NCBI GenBank assembly: GCA_033875315.1
Contig: JANRJG010000026.1
Location: 1 to 64,000 of the forward strand
Length of the DNA: 64,000 nt
Reading direction: 5' to 3'
Origin: Candidatus Methylacidiphilales bacterium
GTDB lineage: Bacteria; Verrucomicrobiota; Verrucomicrobiia; Methylacidiphilales; CAZTYG01
Under the pieces are notes generated by a model that saw nothing but the letters and a program-made list of their open reading frames with translations, had not been told where the DNA came from and ran no database searches. Positions 21,437-30,073 of the stretch are shown here, one piece after another; the first letter of the stretch is position 1; each line of letters starts with the position of its first letter. The translations under genes and the position numbers were made by a program.

Positions 21437-21727
21437 AATGAGTTTCCTCTCCGCTTACGTCTTGGGGAAAGACTGGGGACATCCCGGTCATCCTTCAAGA
21501 GTATCAGCGGGTAGTATGTTGAATTTATTGAGGTTGGGTATTACACTACTGATTTGATCGTTTTTAATTGTGCGGTCAAGAGGGACTCTGAGTTCAAACC
21601 CTCAAACACCTTGGTTCAGTCAAACTCATGCGAATTGCAAATTGCTGAGCTTATAAGACAAACCCGTGACATGATCGTCACTTTGTCAAGTCACCGCAGG
21701 CTCGTCTTGGCAAAGATTGAAGGGCAC
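21437..21727. other. pst operon leader and intergenic region
   Basis: This 291-base region must contain the pst promoter on the minus strand. It is more AT-rich than its surroundings. I see no protein-coding frame, no tRNA and no repeated CTGTCAT- or TTAACA-type Pho box. A weak minus-strand TTGACC lies near 21576-21581, but no good -10 is suitably spaced. Together with the pilin terminator that follows, it makes the 365-base gap between pstS and the Flp pilin. Confidence 0.4.
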
Positions 21728-21757
21728 AAAAAAAGCGGCTCCCAGAGGGAGCCGCTT
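21728..21757 (-). terminator. Intrinsic terminator of the Flp pilin gene
   Basis: AAGCGGCTCCC (21733-21743) and GGGAGCCGCTT (21747-21757) pair perfectly over 11 bp with the 3-base loop AGA. On the minus strand the stem is followed by a run of T residues (A-run 21728-21734 on the plus strand). It lies about 45 bases after the pilin stop and should end that transcript before pst. Confidence 0.88.
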
Positions 21758-21801
21758 CGAATGGGTTCGAGCCACCGCCTGAGCGGCGATTCGAAACGAA
21801 T

Positions 21802-21987
21802 TCAGGTGAGGACGGAGGTGACTCGGCTGAAGAGCGTGCGGAGCTGGGTGCCCAGGACGGTCAACACCGCGATCACAACGATGGCGACGAGCGCGAGGAT
21901 CAAGCCGTATTCAACAAGGGTCTGGCCCTTCTTGGACTTGAGGTAGGTGAGTCGGCTCATGGCCTTGGTGTAGAGTTCGGTCAGCAT
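21802..21987 (-). CDS. Flp-type (Tad) pilin
   Basis: This 61-residue prepilin has a basic leader and the type IVb cleavage motif G21/QTLVEYG, with Glu at +5 after cleavage, followed by a single hydrophobic helix of about 20 residues (LILALVAIVVIAVLTVLG), as in Flp/Fap pilins of the Tad system. A longer frame exists, but ATG 21987 has the ribosome-binding site AAAGGAAA about 8 bases upstream. Processing would need a TadV-type prepilin peptidase and a Tad export machine, none of which is in the window. It is an isolated transcription unit with its own terminator and a candidate sigma-54 promoter. Confidence 0.88.
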   Translation of the reverse strand: MLTELYTKAMSRLTYLKSKKGQTLVEYGLILALVAIVVIAVLTVLGTQLRTLFSRVTSVLT

Positions 21988-22287
21988 GGTGGTTTTTCCT
22001 TTCTTGGTTTTTGGGTTTACGGGTGACTTCAAACATCACCGGTAATGGGGGTAAAAGGGGGGCATCTCTTGATGTTGAGTGGATCTAAGGATTTTCTTGA
22101 GTTTGCTTGGGTTGATATCTGTATCTCGCTTACAATGCTAAGATAGCCTAGACCGTGCCAAGTTAAACATGCAAGCCACATCTTATTGATGGACAATCTA
22201 TTATAGAGATAAGCGCCCCACCAATAGGATTGCATACACGGGACAAAGTGGGTAATTTTTTCCCTTACCAGGGCAATTTATACCCTT
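21988..22287. other. AT-richer spacer upstream of the Flp pilin
   Basis: This 300-base gap separates the pilin from a polytopic membrane-protein gene. It holds the pilin ribosome-binding site and the candidate sigma-54 promoter at 22145-22160. A minus-strand TATAAT at 22200-22205 lacks a matching -35. The only open frame (22029-22235, minus) has no family resemblance and is probably chance. Base composition is clearly lower in GC than in the flanking genes. Confidence 0.5.
22145..22160 (-). promoter_or_regulatory. Candidate sigma-54 promoter for the Flp pilin
   Basis: Read on the minus strand, the sequence is TGGCACGGTCTAGGCT. It matches the sigma-54 consensus TGGCACG-N4-TTGCW at 12 of the 14 defined... 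positions other than the TT pair, including GG at -24 and GC at -12 with the required 10-base spacing. Transcription would start near 22134 and give a leader of about 145 bases before the pilin ATG at 21987. Sigma-54 control of pilin genes is known in other bacteria, and it is inferred here. Confidence 0.5.
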
Positions 22288-23943
22288 TCAGGGCTCCAAA
22301 AACTTGATTTCTCGTGCGGTTGAAGCCGAACTACCAAAAAAGATCCTCCCCGATTGAGACGGGTCCCAATACAGAAACCATATTGCGAGGTCCGCAGCGG
22401 CGGTCGATGGATCGAACAGTTCCACATGGCCGTAAACATCGATCATCCCGGGGTTTCGGCGATAGATGCGGCGAGGAAGTGTGGCCGAATACCCTCCCCA
22501 AGCGGGGATTTGCCATAGCGCGGGGAAGTTATGACTCATGAGCAGTATCCAGGGAACATGCGGATCTGTGAGAGTCGTATCCGCGCGATCCTTCGGCAGA
22601 GCACTCGCCACCCGGACTCCAGGAGGCACCCATTTCCTGAATTCGTCGACCCAACGGGCGGCTTTGCCATCGAGATACAAACTCCGGCTCAGGCTGTGGG
22701 CATTCAAACTTGGAGGCCCTACCAACACCAAGGGGGCGATAAAGATCAGGAACGAGGCAAAAAAAAGCAGCCGCGTGGTCTTCGGCGACAAGTCCCCACC
22801 CCGCAGCGCGAAAACCATCGCGATAAAGACCACCAGGAAAACCTCCTTGTGTGGCCACCGTAGTGAGGAAAAAAAAGGCAAGGAACCCAAGAGGCGCCCC
22901 AGAAAATCAGGGCGGCATACCAACAACAGACTCCCCGCCAAAGCCACCCCCAACAGCGCATCCCATGCAGACCATCCACGCCGGTCCCGGAAGCTGGCGG
23001 CAAGAAACCATCCCGATGCCGCACAGGAAACCAGCGCGTAGGTATGCGCCGCCATGCCAAACAATTCAAAAGACCCCAATAGAATGCTGCCACTGGACAA
23101 GAAAAAAGAGGAGACGGCCACCGCCCAAGGCAGACGTCCCTCCACCGCCAACTCCAGAGGGATCGGTCCCGAACGCACGGAATCCCCCAACGCGGAAAGG
23201 GGCACCCAAAGACAGGGCAGGGCCAGCAACACCCCTGCCAACAAACCCGCCAGGCCGCGCCCGAGACCGTTAACATCACGGTCGCACCACGACAGCCAGA
23301 CACAGAAAGCTGTGATTCCCACCATGGTAAAAAGAAAACAACTCGGATACCCCCCCACCAAACCATGGAACGTGGCCAGGGCCAGAATGAGAGCGGCGCG
23401 CCAGCGGGATTTTTCCATCAATCCCGCCACCAACCACGGAAGCGCGGAAACATTGGCCAGATACCAAAACCCGGAACTTCCCAAGAGAAGGGAGTACATG
23501 CTGAAGGTGTAACTCCAACCCATGATCAACGCCGGACCCGGCCCCACGCCCACCCAACCCCGAGCACGCATCCGGGCCACCATTTCCTCGAATCCCCAAG
23601 CCGCCAAGATCAAGTGACCCAGGCAGACCAGATCCACCATCCAAGTCTGCCATGGGGTGGCCGCCAAGGGCGAGAGCAAGAGGCAAAACGGATGCAGGAG
23701 GGGAAGAAAAACCGGATCTTCCAACAGCGGGTAGTGGCCTCCGAATATCCATTCACAATGGAAAAAATCACCCCCGCTGAACCATTTCCTGCCGAAATCC
23801 ACCCACACCGGAAAAAACAGCGAGAAGGAATCATCGGTGAGGAAAAAATGGGGTCGAAAAACCTGCAACAGGCCCCAGGTCGCCAGAGCCCCGAGCACCG
23901 CGGCCAGACGCCCCTTCTCTTCCAAAAATCTCGCCCATTTCAT
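22288..23943 (-). CDS. Large polytopic membrane protein of unknown function
   Basis: This 551-residue protein has about 11-13 predicted transmembrane helices. The first is near residue 15, followed by an extracytoplasmic loop with acidic and aromatic residues (LTDDSFSLFFPVW and GGHYPLLEDP), an arrangement like GT-C-type glycosyltransferases and YfhO-like proteins, where an acidic loop after helix 1 binds a lipid-linked donor. No motif is decisive. The ATG at 23943 overlaps the stop of the upstream gene (ATGA). With two related polytopic proteins upstream it probably works on cell-surface glycans or lipids. Confidence 0.65.
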   Translation of the reverse strand: MKWARFLEEKGRLAAVLGALATWGLLQVFRPHFFLTDDSFSLFFPVWVDFGRKWFSGGDFFHCEWIFGGHYPLLEDPVFLPLLHPFCLLLSPLAATPWQTWMVDLVCLGHLILAAWGFEEMVARMRARGWVGVGPGPALIMGWSYTFSMYSLLLGSSGFWYLANVSALPWLVAGLMEKSRWRAALILALATFHGLVGGYPSCFLFTMVGITAFCVWLSWCDRDVNGLGRGLAGLLAGVLLALPCLWVPLSALGDSVRSGPIPLELAVEGRLPWAVAVSSFFLSSGSILLGSFELFGMAAHTYALVSCAASGWFLAASFRDRRGWSAWDALLGVALAGSLLLVCRPDFLGRLLGSLPFFSSLRWPHKEVFLVVFIAMVFALRGGDLSPKTTRLLFFASFLIFIAPLVLVGPPSLNAHSLSRSLYLDGKAARWVDEFRKWVPPGVRVASALPKDRADTTLTDPHVPWILLMSHNFPALWQIPAWGGYSATLPRRIYRRNPGMIDVYGHVELFDPSTAAADLAIWFLYWDPSQSGRIFFGSSASTAREIKFLEP

Positions 23944-25430
23944 GGACCCCGCCTTTCGAAGAGGATGTGTTCGTCGTCGGACCAATCCATCCGCCAGTCG
24001 GTGGAATCCCGCATCCGGCGGGCCAGTCCGCTTGACTGCGGCACCAAGGCCGCACCGACCCCTAGACGATCGAACATCTCCCGCCAGTTTTCCGCCCCGT
24101 CCAACAATGGCAGGTAGGTGTGCAGAAAAAAATCATCCCCGAAGTAATCCAAACGATCGTCAACAAAGACCCGCCGCTCCGGCCCATAAGTGTAGGCGAT
24201 CACGCCCCCCATGCTCTCGGGGTGGAACAGCCTCACTTCCACCGGCAACCGGCCCACGGCATCCAGTCCTTCCGCCGACACTTGCAGGCCCCGCAGGTCG
24301 CGGCGGAACAATCCGGGCATCAAAAGTGTGAGGGCGAGGAATCCCATCCCGGCCATGAGGGTATAAACCCACGTCGTGATCGATGACCGTTGGTCACGCA
24401 GCAGGCGTTGCCGGGCTTGCGCGCCACCGGGCAGGAACCGATCAAAAGCGGAAGCAAGGGCCAGCCCGAGCAAAGGCAGGGCCGCGATGACGAACAAATT
24501 GACGTGCCGGACCGCACCGATGGCGAAATAGAGCAGAACGGCGCCGCTGGCCAACTCACCCGGCCTGGCCTTTCGAAAATGCGCACACGCCGCCCAGGCC
24601 CAAAACAGGGCCAAGCCCGCGAACAATGCCACGTTGGCGCCTTGGTGGTGCCAGACCGGCAGGTACTCCTCCCAACGGGACACCATCTTCATGTGAAGCA
24701 AATCCAGGATATGCCGGTGCAGGGCCCAACCCCACGGATTGACCAGCGTGGCCAGGCCACAGAGCAGGCCCAACCCTGCCCAAGCAACCATTTCCCGAAC
24801 GGGAGGGTGTTTTTCTTTGATCCAAGCGGCGGCGCATTCCCCGGCGGCGTAGGCCGCCAAGACCACCAACCCGGCCATGAAGCCCGCATGCAGGTTGCAC
24901 CAGAAAGGAAAAAGCAATACCGCCCACCACCGTTGCCGCCAACCACCGGCCAGCCAGCCAAGAAGCAACACCATCAAGAGATAGGTGACCACATGGGGCC
25001 GCACCTGCGCGTGCATGGTCATCACCAGATAGGCGGTGAAAGCCAGGAACCACGCGCACAACACCGGAGTGCCTTCATGCATCAAACGCCTTACCAACAG
25101 CAACGGGATCAGCGCAAAAGCCAACGACCAACCTGCCGTCAACAGGGGCAACCCTCCCGCCCGGTGCAGCATCCCCATCAACAGATGACTCAGCCACTGG
25201 TAATCCACCCAGGCCCGCCCGGGCAGGGTATACGAAAGCGGGTCGGTGGCGGGAATCCTGCCCTCCCGCACCAACATTTCACCCAGCTTGACATGCCAGC
25301 CCGTCCCGGGATCTGCGAGAGGCTTGTCAGGATCCACCAACACCCAGCCCAAATGAAGTAGGAAAAGAAAGACCGCCAGCGGCGGCAGAAAACGCGCCGC
25401 GTTGTTTTCCGGTCGGTCCGCGGTGCTCAT
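23940..25430 (-). CDS. Polytopic membrane protein, paralogue of its upstream neighbour
   Basis: This 496-residue protein has about 10 transmembrane helices. It shares its plan and many motifs with the protein at 25476-26966: an N-terminal helix, then DPGTGWHVKLGEML, an extracytoplasmic YQW segment, a WCNLHAGFMAGL helix and a C-terminal soluble part with RRVFVDDRLDYFGDDF. The pair looks like a tandem duplication. The acidic loop after helix 1 and the polytopic plan suggest a GT-C-like fold, but the family is not recognised. ATG 25430 was chosen, and an in-frame TTG at 25457 is also possible. A purine-rich GGAGGGG sits directly before the ATG. Confidence 0.65.
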   Translation of the reverse strand: MSTADRPENNAARFLPPLAVFLFLLHLGWVLVDPDKPLADPGTGWHVKLGEMLVREGRIPATDPLSYTLPGRAWVDYQWLSHLLMGMLHRAGGLPLLTAGWSLAFALIPLLLVRRLMHEGTPVLCAWFLAFTAYLVMTMHAQVRPHVVTYLLMVLLLGWLAGGWRQRWWAVLLFPFWCNLHAGFMAGLVVLAAYAAGECAAAWIKEKHPPVREMVAWAGLGLLCGLATLVNPWGWALHRHILDLLHMKMVSRWEEYLPVWHHQGANVALFAGLALFWAWAACAHFRKARPGELASGAVLLYFAIGAVRHVNLFVIAALPLLGLALASAFDRFLPGGAQARQRLLRDQRSSITTWVYTLMAGMGFLALTLLMPGLFRRDLRGLQVSAEGLDAVGRLPVEVRLFHPESMGGVIAYTYGPERRVFVDDRLDYFGDDFFLHTYLPLLDGAENWREMFDRLGVGAALVPQSSGLARRMRDSTDWRMDWSDDEHILFERRGP

Positions 25431-25475
25431 CCCCTCCAGCCTGCGGTCGCCGATCAAGGCCCGGCAAGTGCGAAG

Positions 25476-26966
25476 TTAAGGCACCGGACCGATACGGCCA
25501 AAAACTTCGCTTTGCGGGTCCTCGGCCAGCAAGCGCCAGTCCGCCCGCAAACGCAACTCCCGTCCCAGAGCGGTGCCTGTCTTCAAAACGACCCCGCGGA
25601 TGCCATAGCGGTCGAGTGTCCCCGGCCAACCCTCCCGGGCATCCTGCGTCGCCAGGTAGACTTCCTCAATGAACGTTCCATCGTAGAAATCCGTGCGGTC
25701 GTCCATGAAAACCCGCAGGCCCGGATGGTAACGTTGGATCAACGCCCCGCCCACCCGGTCCGAGTTGAAGACCGGCACCAATTCGGCGACCCGGGCATCG
25801 AGAACCGCGGCCGACTTGGGGCCGAGGTTCAATCCAACCAGGTCCGACGGCCAATCGCGGGGATGCCAGAAGGGCATGGTCATCCAGACCAATACCACCA
25901 ACGCGCCGATGGCCCAGGCCCCCGGCCGCCCCCAAGGGGGTGAAGGCCAGGGCCAGGGCAGAGGCCTTCCAGCAAAAATCCGCGCAATCAACGGTGCCGA
26001 CAGCAGGGCAAACAACACGATGTGCCGAACCGCCGAGACGGCGTAAACCAGGAAAAAGACCCCGCTGATCTGTTCGGCCCAGGAAAAGGACCGTCGACCC
26101 CGGAGAAGAGCGGTAACCCAGGCCGCGACGAGAATCCAGAAGACCACCACCGAGGCCGAGGAATGCTGCCAGACAGGAAGGAATTCATGGGTGCGACGTC
26201 CTCCTGAACCGAAGAGGAATTCCAGGATGTGCAGGTGCAGCCGCCAACCGTAAGGGTTGGCCAGGCTGGCCAGCACCGTGGTTGTAAACAGAGCAGCCCA
26301 CCACAAGGCCCGCTTGCGGGTGTCAACTGAAGCGGAGGGACGGTTGCACACTTCCAGAACGGCCGCGCCGGTATACAACCCCAACAGGGCCAGCCCGGCA
26401 GTGAACCCTCCGTGCAGGTTGCACCATAAAAGCATCAACCCGGGTATCCAGAGCAGTCCCCGCCAACTTTGTTCCGCTCCCTCCCAAGCCCGGTGCAGAA
26501 TGCCCAGATAGGCGGCAAAAAATAGATAGGTGAAGAGGTGGGGCCGGGCGTAAGTGTGCTGCATCATCACCGCCCAAACCGCCATCGCCAGCAGAAGCGC
26601 CGCAACCGGTCCCGCCCCCTCAGCCAGCATCCGCCGCAGGGTCCACAGGACCGGAAGCACATAAAGCAACGAACACAGCGCCACCACCGAGGACAAACCG
26701 CCGCACTTGTCCAACAGGCCGAGAAAGACGTGGAATCCCCACTGATAATTGATCCATTCCTTGCCGGGTTGGGTGAATGAGAAAAGATCCTCCACCGGCA
26801 GCCGCTGGGTCTCCACCAGGATCTCCCCCGATTTCAGATGCCACCCAACCCCGGGGTCCGAAACCCAACCGGCGGGGTCGACCAACACAAAAGCCCCATG
26901 CAACACCAACAACAGCACGGCCAACGGCGCGAACCAGGCAGAGTCGGAACGCGGCGTCATTTCCAT
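25476..26966 (-). CDS. Polytopic membrane protein, paralogue of its downstream neighbour
   Basis: This 496-residue protein has about 10 predicted helices. It parallels the downstream gene: DPGVGWHLKSGEILVETQ after helix 1, INYQWGFHVFLGLL, WCNLHGGFTAGLALLGLYTG, the NPYGWRLHLHILE motif and a C-terminal domain with LRVFMDDRTDFYDGTF. The shared motifs are extracytoplasmic or at membrane edges and would form an active or binding site. Like its paralogue it resembles lipid-dependent glycosyltransferases only in general layout. It lies 10 bases after a PVC-type small protein gene and probably shares its transcript. Two ATG codons (26966, 26960) are possible starts. Confidence 0.65.
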   Translation of the reverse strand: MEMTPRSDSAWFAPLAVLLLVLHGAFVLVDPAGWVSDPGVGWHLKSGEILVETQRLPVEDLFSFTQPGKEWINYQWGFHVFLGLLDKCGGLSSVVALCSLLYVLPVLWTLRRMLAEGAGPVAALLLAMAVWAVMMQHTYARPHLFTYLFFAAYLGILHRAWEGAEQSWRGLLWIPGLMLLWCNLHGGFTAGLALLGLYTGAAVLEVCNRPSASVDTRKRALWWAALFTTTVLASLANPYGWRLHLHILEFLFGSGGRRTHEFLPVWQHSSASVVVFWILVAAWVTALLRGRRSFSWAEQISGVFFLVYAVSAVRHIVLFALLSAPLIARIFAGRPLPWPWPSPPWGRPGAWAIGALVVLVWMTMPFWHPRDWPSDLVGLNLGPKSAAVLDARVAELVPVFNSDRVGGALIQRYHPGLRVFMDDRTDFYDGTFIEEVYLATQDAREGWPGTLDRYGIRGVVLKTGTALGRELRLRADWRLLAEDPQSEVFGRIGPVP

Positions 26967-26976
26967 CGCCCCCGCA

Positions 26977-27531
26977 TCAACCCGCTGTCGGCGTCTCAGT
27001 CACCGGGTCATCCGCGATTTTGGAAACCATGGCAAATATCCGGCTGGTGCCTCCGGAGACTTCCTGGCGGAGCGCATCGAGTTCGCTCAATTTGAACTCC
27101 ACTTCGGGCACCAGGAAGCTTTCCTGCGTGCGGGTGTGCTCGTAGGCGATGAGCCGCCCCCCCGGCGTGGGAATTTTTTCCCGCGCCTTGAGGATGCGTT
27201 TGCGTTCCAGCAGCAGGGCCAGCAGGTAACAGAGTTTGGCCTGGGCCGGGTCCTTCTGTTCGATCAACCGACGCAATTCCGCCTCGGCGTCGTTCTTGTC
27301 CACCGGATCCACCGCCGCGGCTGCCGCGGGCTCGAATTCGCTTTTCCAGAACGACAGAGGCTTGGGCTCGGGATTCCGTGAGTCCCAGGCTTCCTGGGAC
27401 AGGTCCTGGCGCAGGTAGCCGTCGCCGGTTGGTGTCTCAAAAAGCAGGGTGTAGAAGGCTTCCTTGTCGGTGAAGGGCCGGCCGGTCACTTGGCAGACCT
27501 CCGAACGCGCCTGGATGTTCCATTCGGTCAT
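26977..27531 (-). CDS. Conserved PVC-superphylum protein of unknown function
   Basis: This 184-residue soluble protein starts at ATG 27531. It opens with RSEVCQVTGRPFTDKEAFYTLLF. I recall proteins of this pattern (CxxTGR, then a DFY-type segment, a W-K motif and a LLALLLERKRIL helix) as common in Planctomycetes and Verrucomicrobiota, with no known role. Here the middle motifs read LRQDLSQEAW and LSFWKSEF, and the helix is LCYLLALLLERKRIL. A longer frame adds 12 unlikely residues upstream. The gene is divergent from a DUF2029 gene and leads the membrane-protein run. The match is from memory, not a search. Confidence 0.7.
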   Translation of the reverse strand: MTEWNIQARSEVCQVTGRPFTDKEAFYTLLFETPTGDGYLRQDLSQEAWDSRNPEPKPLSFWKSEFEPAAAAAVDPVDKNDAEAELRRLIEQKDPAQAKLCYLLALLLERKRILKAREKIPTPGGRLIAYEHTRTQESFLVPEVEFKLSELDALRQEVSGGTSRIFAMVSKIADDPVTETPTAG

Positions 27532-27614
27532 GGCCCAATGTGATATGGACCCGCCACGACAAGGCAAGTGATATCCGGGATTTCCTTGCAGCGGCCCCGC
27601 TGTAACATGCCCCC

Positions 27615-28880
27615 ATGGAACGTGCTTTTCGTCTGCTGCTCCCGGTCATCGCCCTGAGTACCGCCTGCGTCCTGTGGATCGGACTGGCTCATACCTGGAA
27701 CGAGGCCCGGGGCATCATGAGCCCGTTGGGTGTGCCCATGGGTGCGGACTTGCTGCAGCACCACGAGGCCGCGCGCTTCGCCGCCGAAGGAAGGTGGAAG
27801 GACTTGTACGGCGGCTCCGCACTCGGTCGGGCCCTCTACCAACGCACCCACGATGGTGAGGCCCGATCCGTTAGTGGATTCAACTATGTCTACCCCCCGT
27901 TGGTGGCAATGACGGGAGCACCGTTCGCCGCGATGCCGTATCTGGGCTGGGTGGCCTGCTGGCAATTGGCCATTCTGGTCTTTTACGCCGCATCCCATGC
28001 CCTGTGCGCACCTTGGCGTCCCCACGGTTTGAACATCCACCTGGTTGCCTTCGGCCTGCCGGTCTTTTACTTCGGTCTCATCCTGGCCCAGAACAGTGCG
28101 TTGAGCCTGTTCATCCTCACCATCGTGGCCATCCTTCTCGCGGGCAAAAGACCCCTGATGGCCGGGGTTGTCCTATCCTGCCTCTTTTACAAACCCCAGA
28201 TCGGCTTGGCGGTGGCGGGATTTCTCCTGGTCGCGGGCCATGGACGCGCTGCATTGGCGTTCGGGGCCGGAACACTCGGTTGGCTGGCCGTGGGTTGGGT
28301 GCTCTGTGGCTCCGAAGCCACCCTGGGTTGGTTCGCCGTGCTGCGCGACATGCTCGGGGGTGCCCAGAACCAAGTCGCCGCCCTTCACCAATCACTCCCG
28401 GGAACCATCAAAGTCCTTCTCGGTCCCGGCACATCCGCCCTGGTTGCGCCACTCATCACCCTCGCGGGCCTGGCCTGCTTCGGTGGATTGGCGCTTTGGG
28501 AAAGGCACCGTCAACCGCGTCATCCCGAAAACCCCGAACTGGCGGTTTTCCTGGCCCTGGCCGCTTGGGCACTCTTTTCCCCCTATGTGATGCACTACGA
28601 TCTCCTTCTGGCGGTACCCTGGTGGTGGTGGAATCTGCGGAGCGACCTCAAACCCGGTACCGCGCCCGCCCTGCGGGTCTCGGGCATCGCTGCCGCCGTG
28701 ATTTTCTGGATCGCCACCCTTCTCGCCATCAACACCCCGGACCTTCCCGTCTCCCCCGCCCTGCCCTTCCTCGCTCTCTGGTTCTGTTGGACCGCCATAC
28801 GCCATTTCCGTCTCCCGCTTCCTTTCCTTGGATCCCTTACCATCCAAACCAACCAAACCAGCCGCACTCCCGCCAAATGA
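27615..28880 (+). CDS. DUF2029 (GT87)-type polytopic glycosyltransferase
   Basis: This 421-residue membrane protein has about 10 helices. After helix 1 it has MGADLLQHHEAARFAAEG, then a YPPLVAM segment and SCLFYKPQIGLAV, the order seen in DUF2029/GT87 proteins, relatives of actinobacterial lipid-linked mannosyl- and arabinosyl-transferases. The Asp in the first extracytoplasmic loop (GADLLQHHEAA) would be catalytic. Late helices end in VMHYDLLLAVPWWWW. Its stop overlaps the next gene as ATGA, and the two proteins are paralogous. The likely substrate is a polyprenyl-linked sugar, but the acceptor is unknown. Confidence 0.82.
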   Translation: MERAFRLLLPVIALSTACVLWIGLAHTWNEARGIMSPLGVPMGADLLQHHEAARFAAEGRWKDLYGGSALGRALYQRTHDGEARSVSGFNYVYPPLVAMTGAPFAAMPYLGWVACWQLAILVFYAASHALCAPWRPHGLNIHLVAFGLPVFYFGLILAQNSALSLFILTIVAILLAGKRPLMAGVVLSCLFYKPQIGLAVAGFLLVAGHGRAALAFGAGTLGWLAVGWVLCGSEATLGWFAVLRDMLGGAQNQVAALHQSLPGTIKVLLGPGTSALVAPLITLAGLACFGGLALWERHRQPRHPENPELAVFLALAAWALFSPYVMHYDLLLAVPWWWWNLRSDLKPGTAPALRVSGIAAAVIFWIATLLAINTPDLPVSPALPFLALWFCWTAIRHFRLPLPFLGSLTIQTNQTSRTPAK

Positions 28881-30073
28881 AACAGGGTACACGCCTCCTC
28901 GATCGCGCGCCGCTCGTGCTCTTGGCGGTGTTTGCTGCCCTGGCCCTCACCGGAACAGCTTCCTATTTCATCCAAGGGAAACCGAATTCCGGCGACCTTT
29001 ACCCCCACTACGCCGCAGGCCGCCTTTGGGCCGCCGGGGAGCACCATGCTTTATACCGCGGCAATATCCTGGGGCAGCGGGTCGACGCCTGGCAGCAGGA
29101 ACGGTTCCCGGAAAGTGGGGAAGCCCCCCGCGACCACTTCAACTACCTCTATCCTCCCCTTTGCGCCATGCTGGCCGCTCGGCTCTCGGAGTATCCCTTC
29201 CAAGCCTGGGCCTGGATCTGGCCGGTTCTGAGCCTGGTCTTTTATGCCGCCTCTTGCCTGCTCCTCGTCCCGGCTCTGACCGGACCGGCGAACCGTTCCC
29301 TTGGTTGTCTGGCCACTCTGGCCTTTCCTCCCTTGCATTACGCTCTCTACATCGGACAACTCAGCCCGCTCACCCTGTTGGTCGCCTCTGCGGCCTGCCT
29401 GCTCCTTGCCCGGGGTCGCCCGCTCTGTGCCGGGGCGGTGATGAGTCTGGTCTTCTACAAACCCCAACTCCTGCCTTGGCTGGGGCTGTTCATGCTCTTC
29501 TGCGGCCACTGGCGCTTCACCCTGGCCGCCGCGGCCGGGTCCGCAACTTGGTTGGTTCTGGGGGTGGTTCTGGCTGGGGTGCAGGCACACCTTGATTGGC
29601 TGGCCTGCCTGGGTGAAATGGCCTCGGGCCTGCAATCCATGCGACTGGGGGTCAATCTCTCGCTGCGGGGAGTATTGGAAACACTTGCGGGCGGCCACGC
29701 CCGGTGGATCGACCTGCTCTCGATGGTGGCAGGCGTGGCCTTGCTGGCAGGGGTGGCGAAGTTTGTAAGACAATACCGTCATCTCACGCCGGCCTCTGAT
29801 CCGGCCGGTGCCCTGGCCCTGGGTCTGGCCGCCAGCCTCCTGGCTTCACCCTACGTTTGCCACTACGATTTCCTTCTGGCCGTGCCTTGGATGCTCGCCG
29901 TCACGACATCGCGGGGAGCAACTTTGGGGTGGTCCCTGATCCTGTTCTGGCTGGCCGGATTGCTTTCCATTGCCGGCCTGCTGGCTGGCTGGCCTTATGC
30001 GGGTCTTCTGCTGGCCCTCTGGTGGGCTTGGACCGTGCGCAAACCGTGGGTCGCAGTGCCGGTCTCTCAGTAA
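28877..30073 (+). CDS. DUF2029 (GT87)-type polytopic glycosyltransferase, second copy
   Basis: This 398-residue paralogue of the preceding gene starts at ATG 28877, which overlaps its stop. A hydrophobic N-terminus is followed by SGDLYPHYAAGRLWAAGEHH, the expected acidic first loop, then FNYLYPPLCAML, MSLVFYKPQLLPW and YVCHYDFLLAVPWML. These positions correspond to those in the upstream protein, which supports tandem duplication. The pair could form a heterodimer or act in sequence on a surface glycan. Its 3' end overlaps the convergent pseudopilin gene by 7 bases, so there is no room for a separate terminator. Confidence 0.82.
   Translation: MKQGTRLLDRAPLVLLAVFAALALTGTASYFIQGKPNSGDLYPHYAAGRLWAAGEHHALYRGNILGQRVDAWQQERFPESGEAPRDHFNYLYPPLCAMLAARLSEYPFQAWAWIWPVLSLVFYAASCLLLVPALTGPANRSLGCLATLAFPPLHYALYIGQLSPLTLLVASAACLLLARGRPLCAGAVMSLVFYKPQLLPWLGLFMLFCGHWRFTLAAAAGSATWLVLGVVLAGVQAHLDWLACLGEMASGLQSMRLGVNLSLRGVLETLAGGHARWIDLLSMVAGVALLAGVAKFVRQYRHLTPASDPAGALALGLAASLLASPYVCHYDFLLAVPWMLAVTTSRGATLGWSLILFWLAGLLSIAGLLAGWPYAGLLLALWWAWTVRKPWVAVPVSQ

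Noticed and set aside
21532-21543. GGTTGGGTATTA shared with 54426-54437
   Set aside because: A single exact 12-base match is expected by chance many times in 64 kb, so it is not evidence of a repeat family.
21575-21625. A tRNA-like stretch with GAGTTCAAACCCTC
   Set aside because: The T-loop-like bases are not flanked by a proper 5-bp stem and no acceptor or anticodon arm can be drawn.
22029-22235. A 68-codon frame upstream of the Flp pilin
   Set aside because: No ribosome-binding site, no family pattern, and it overlaps the candidate sigma-54 promoter region.
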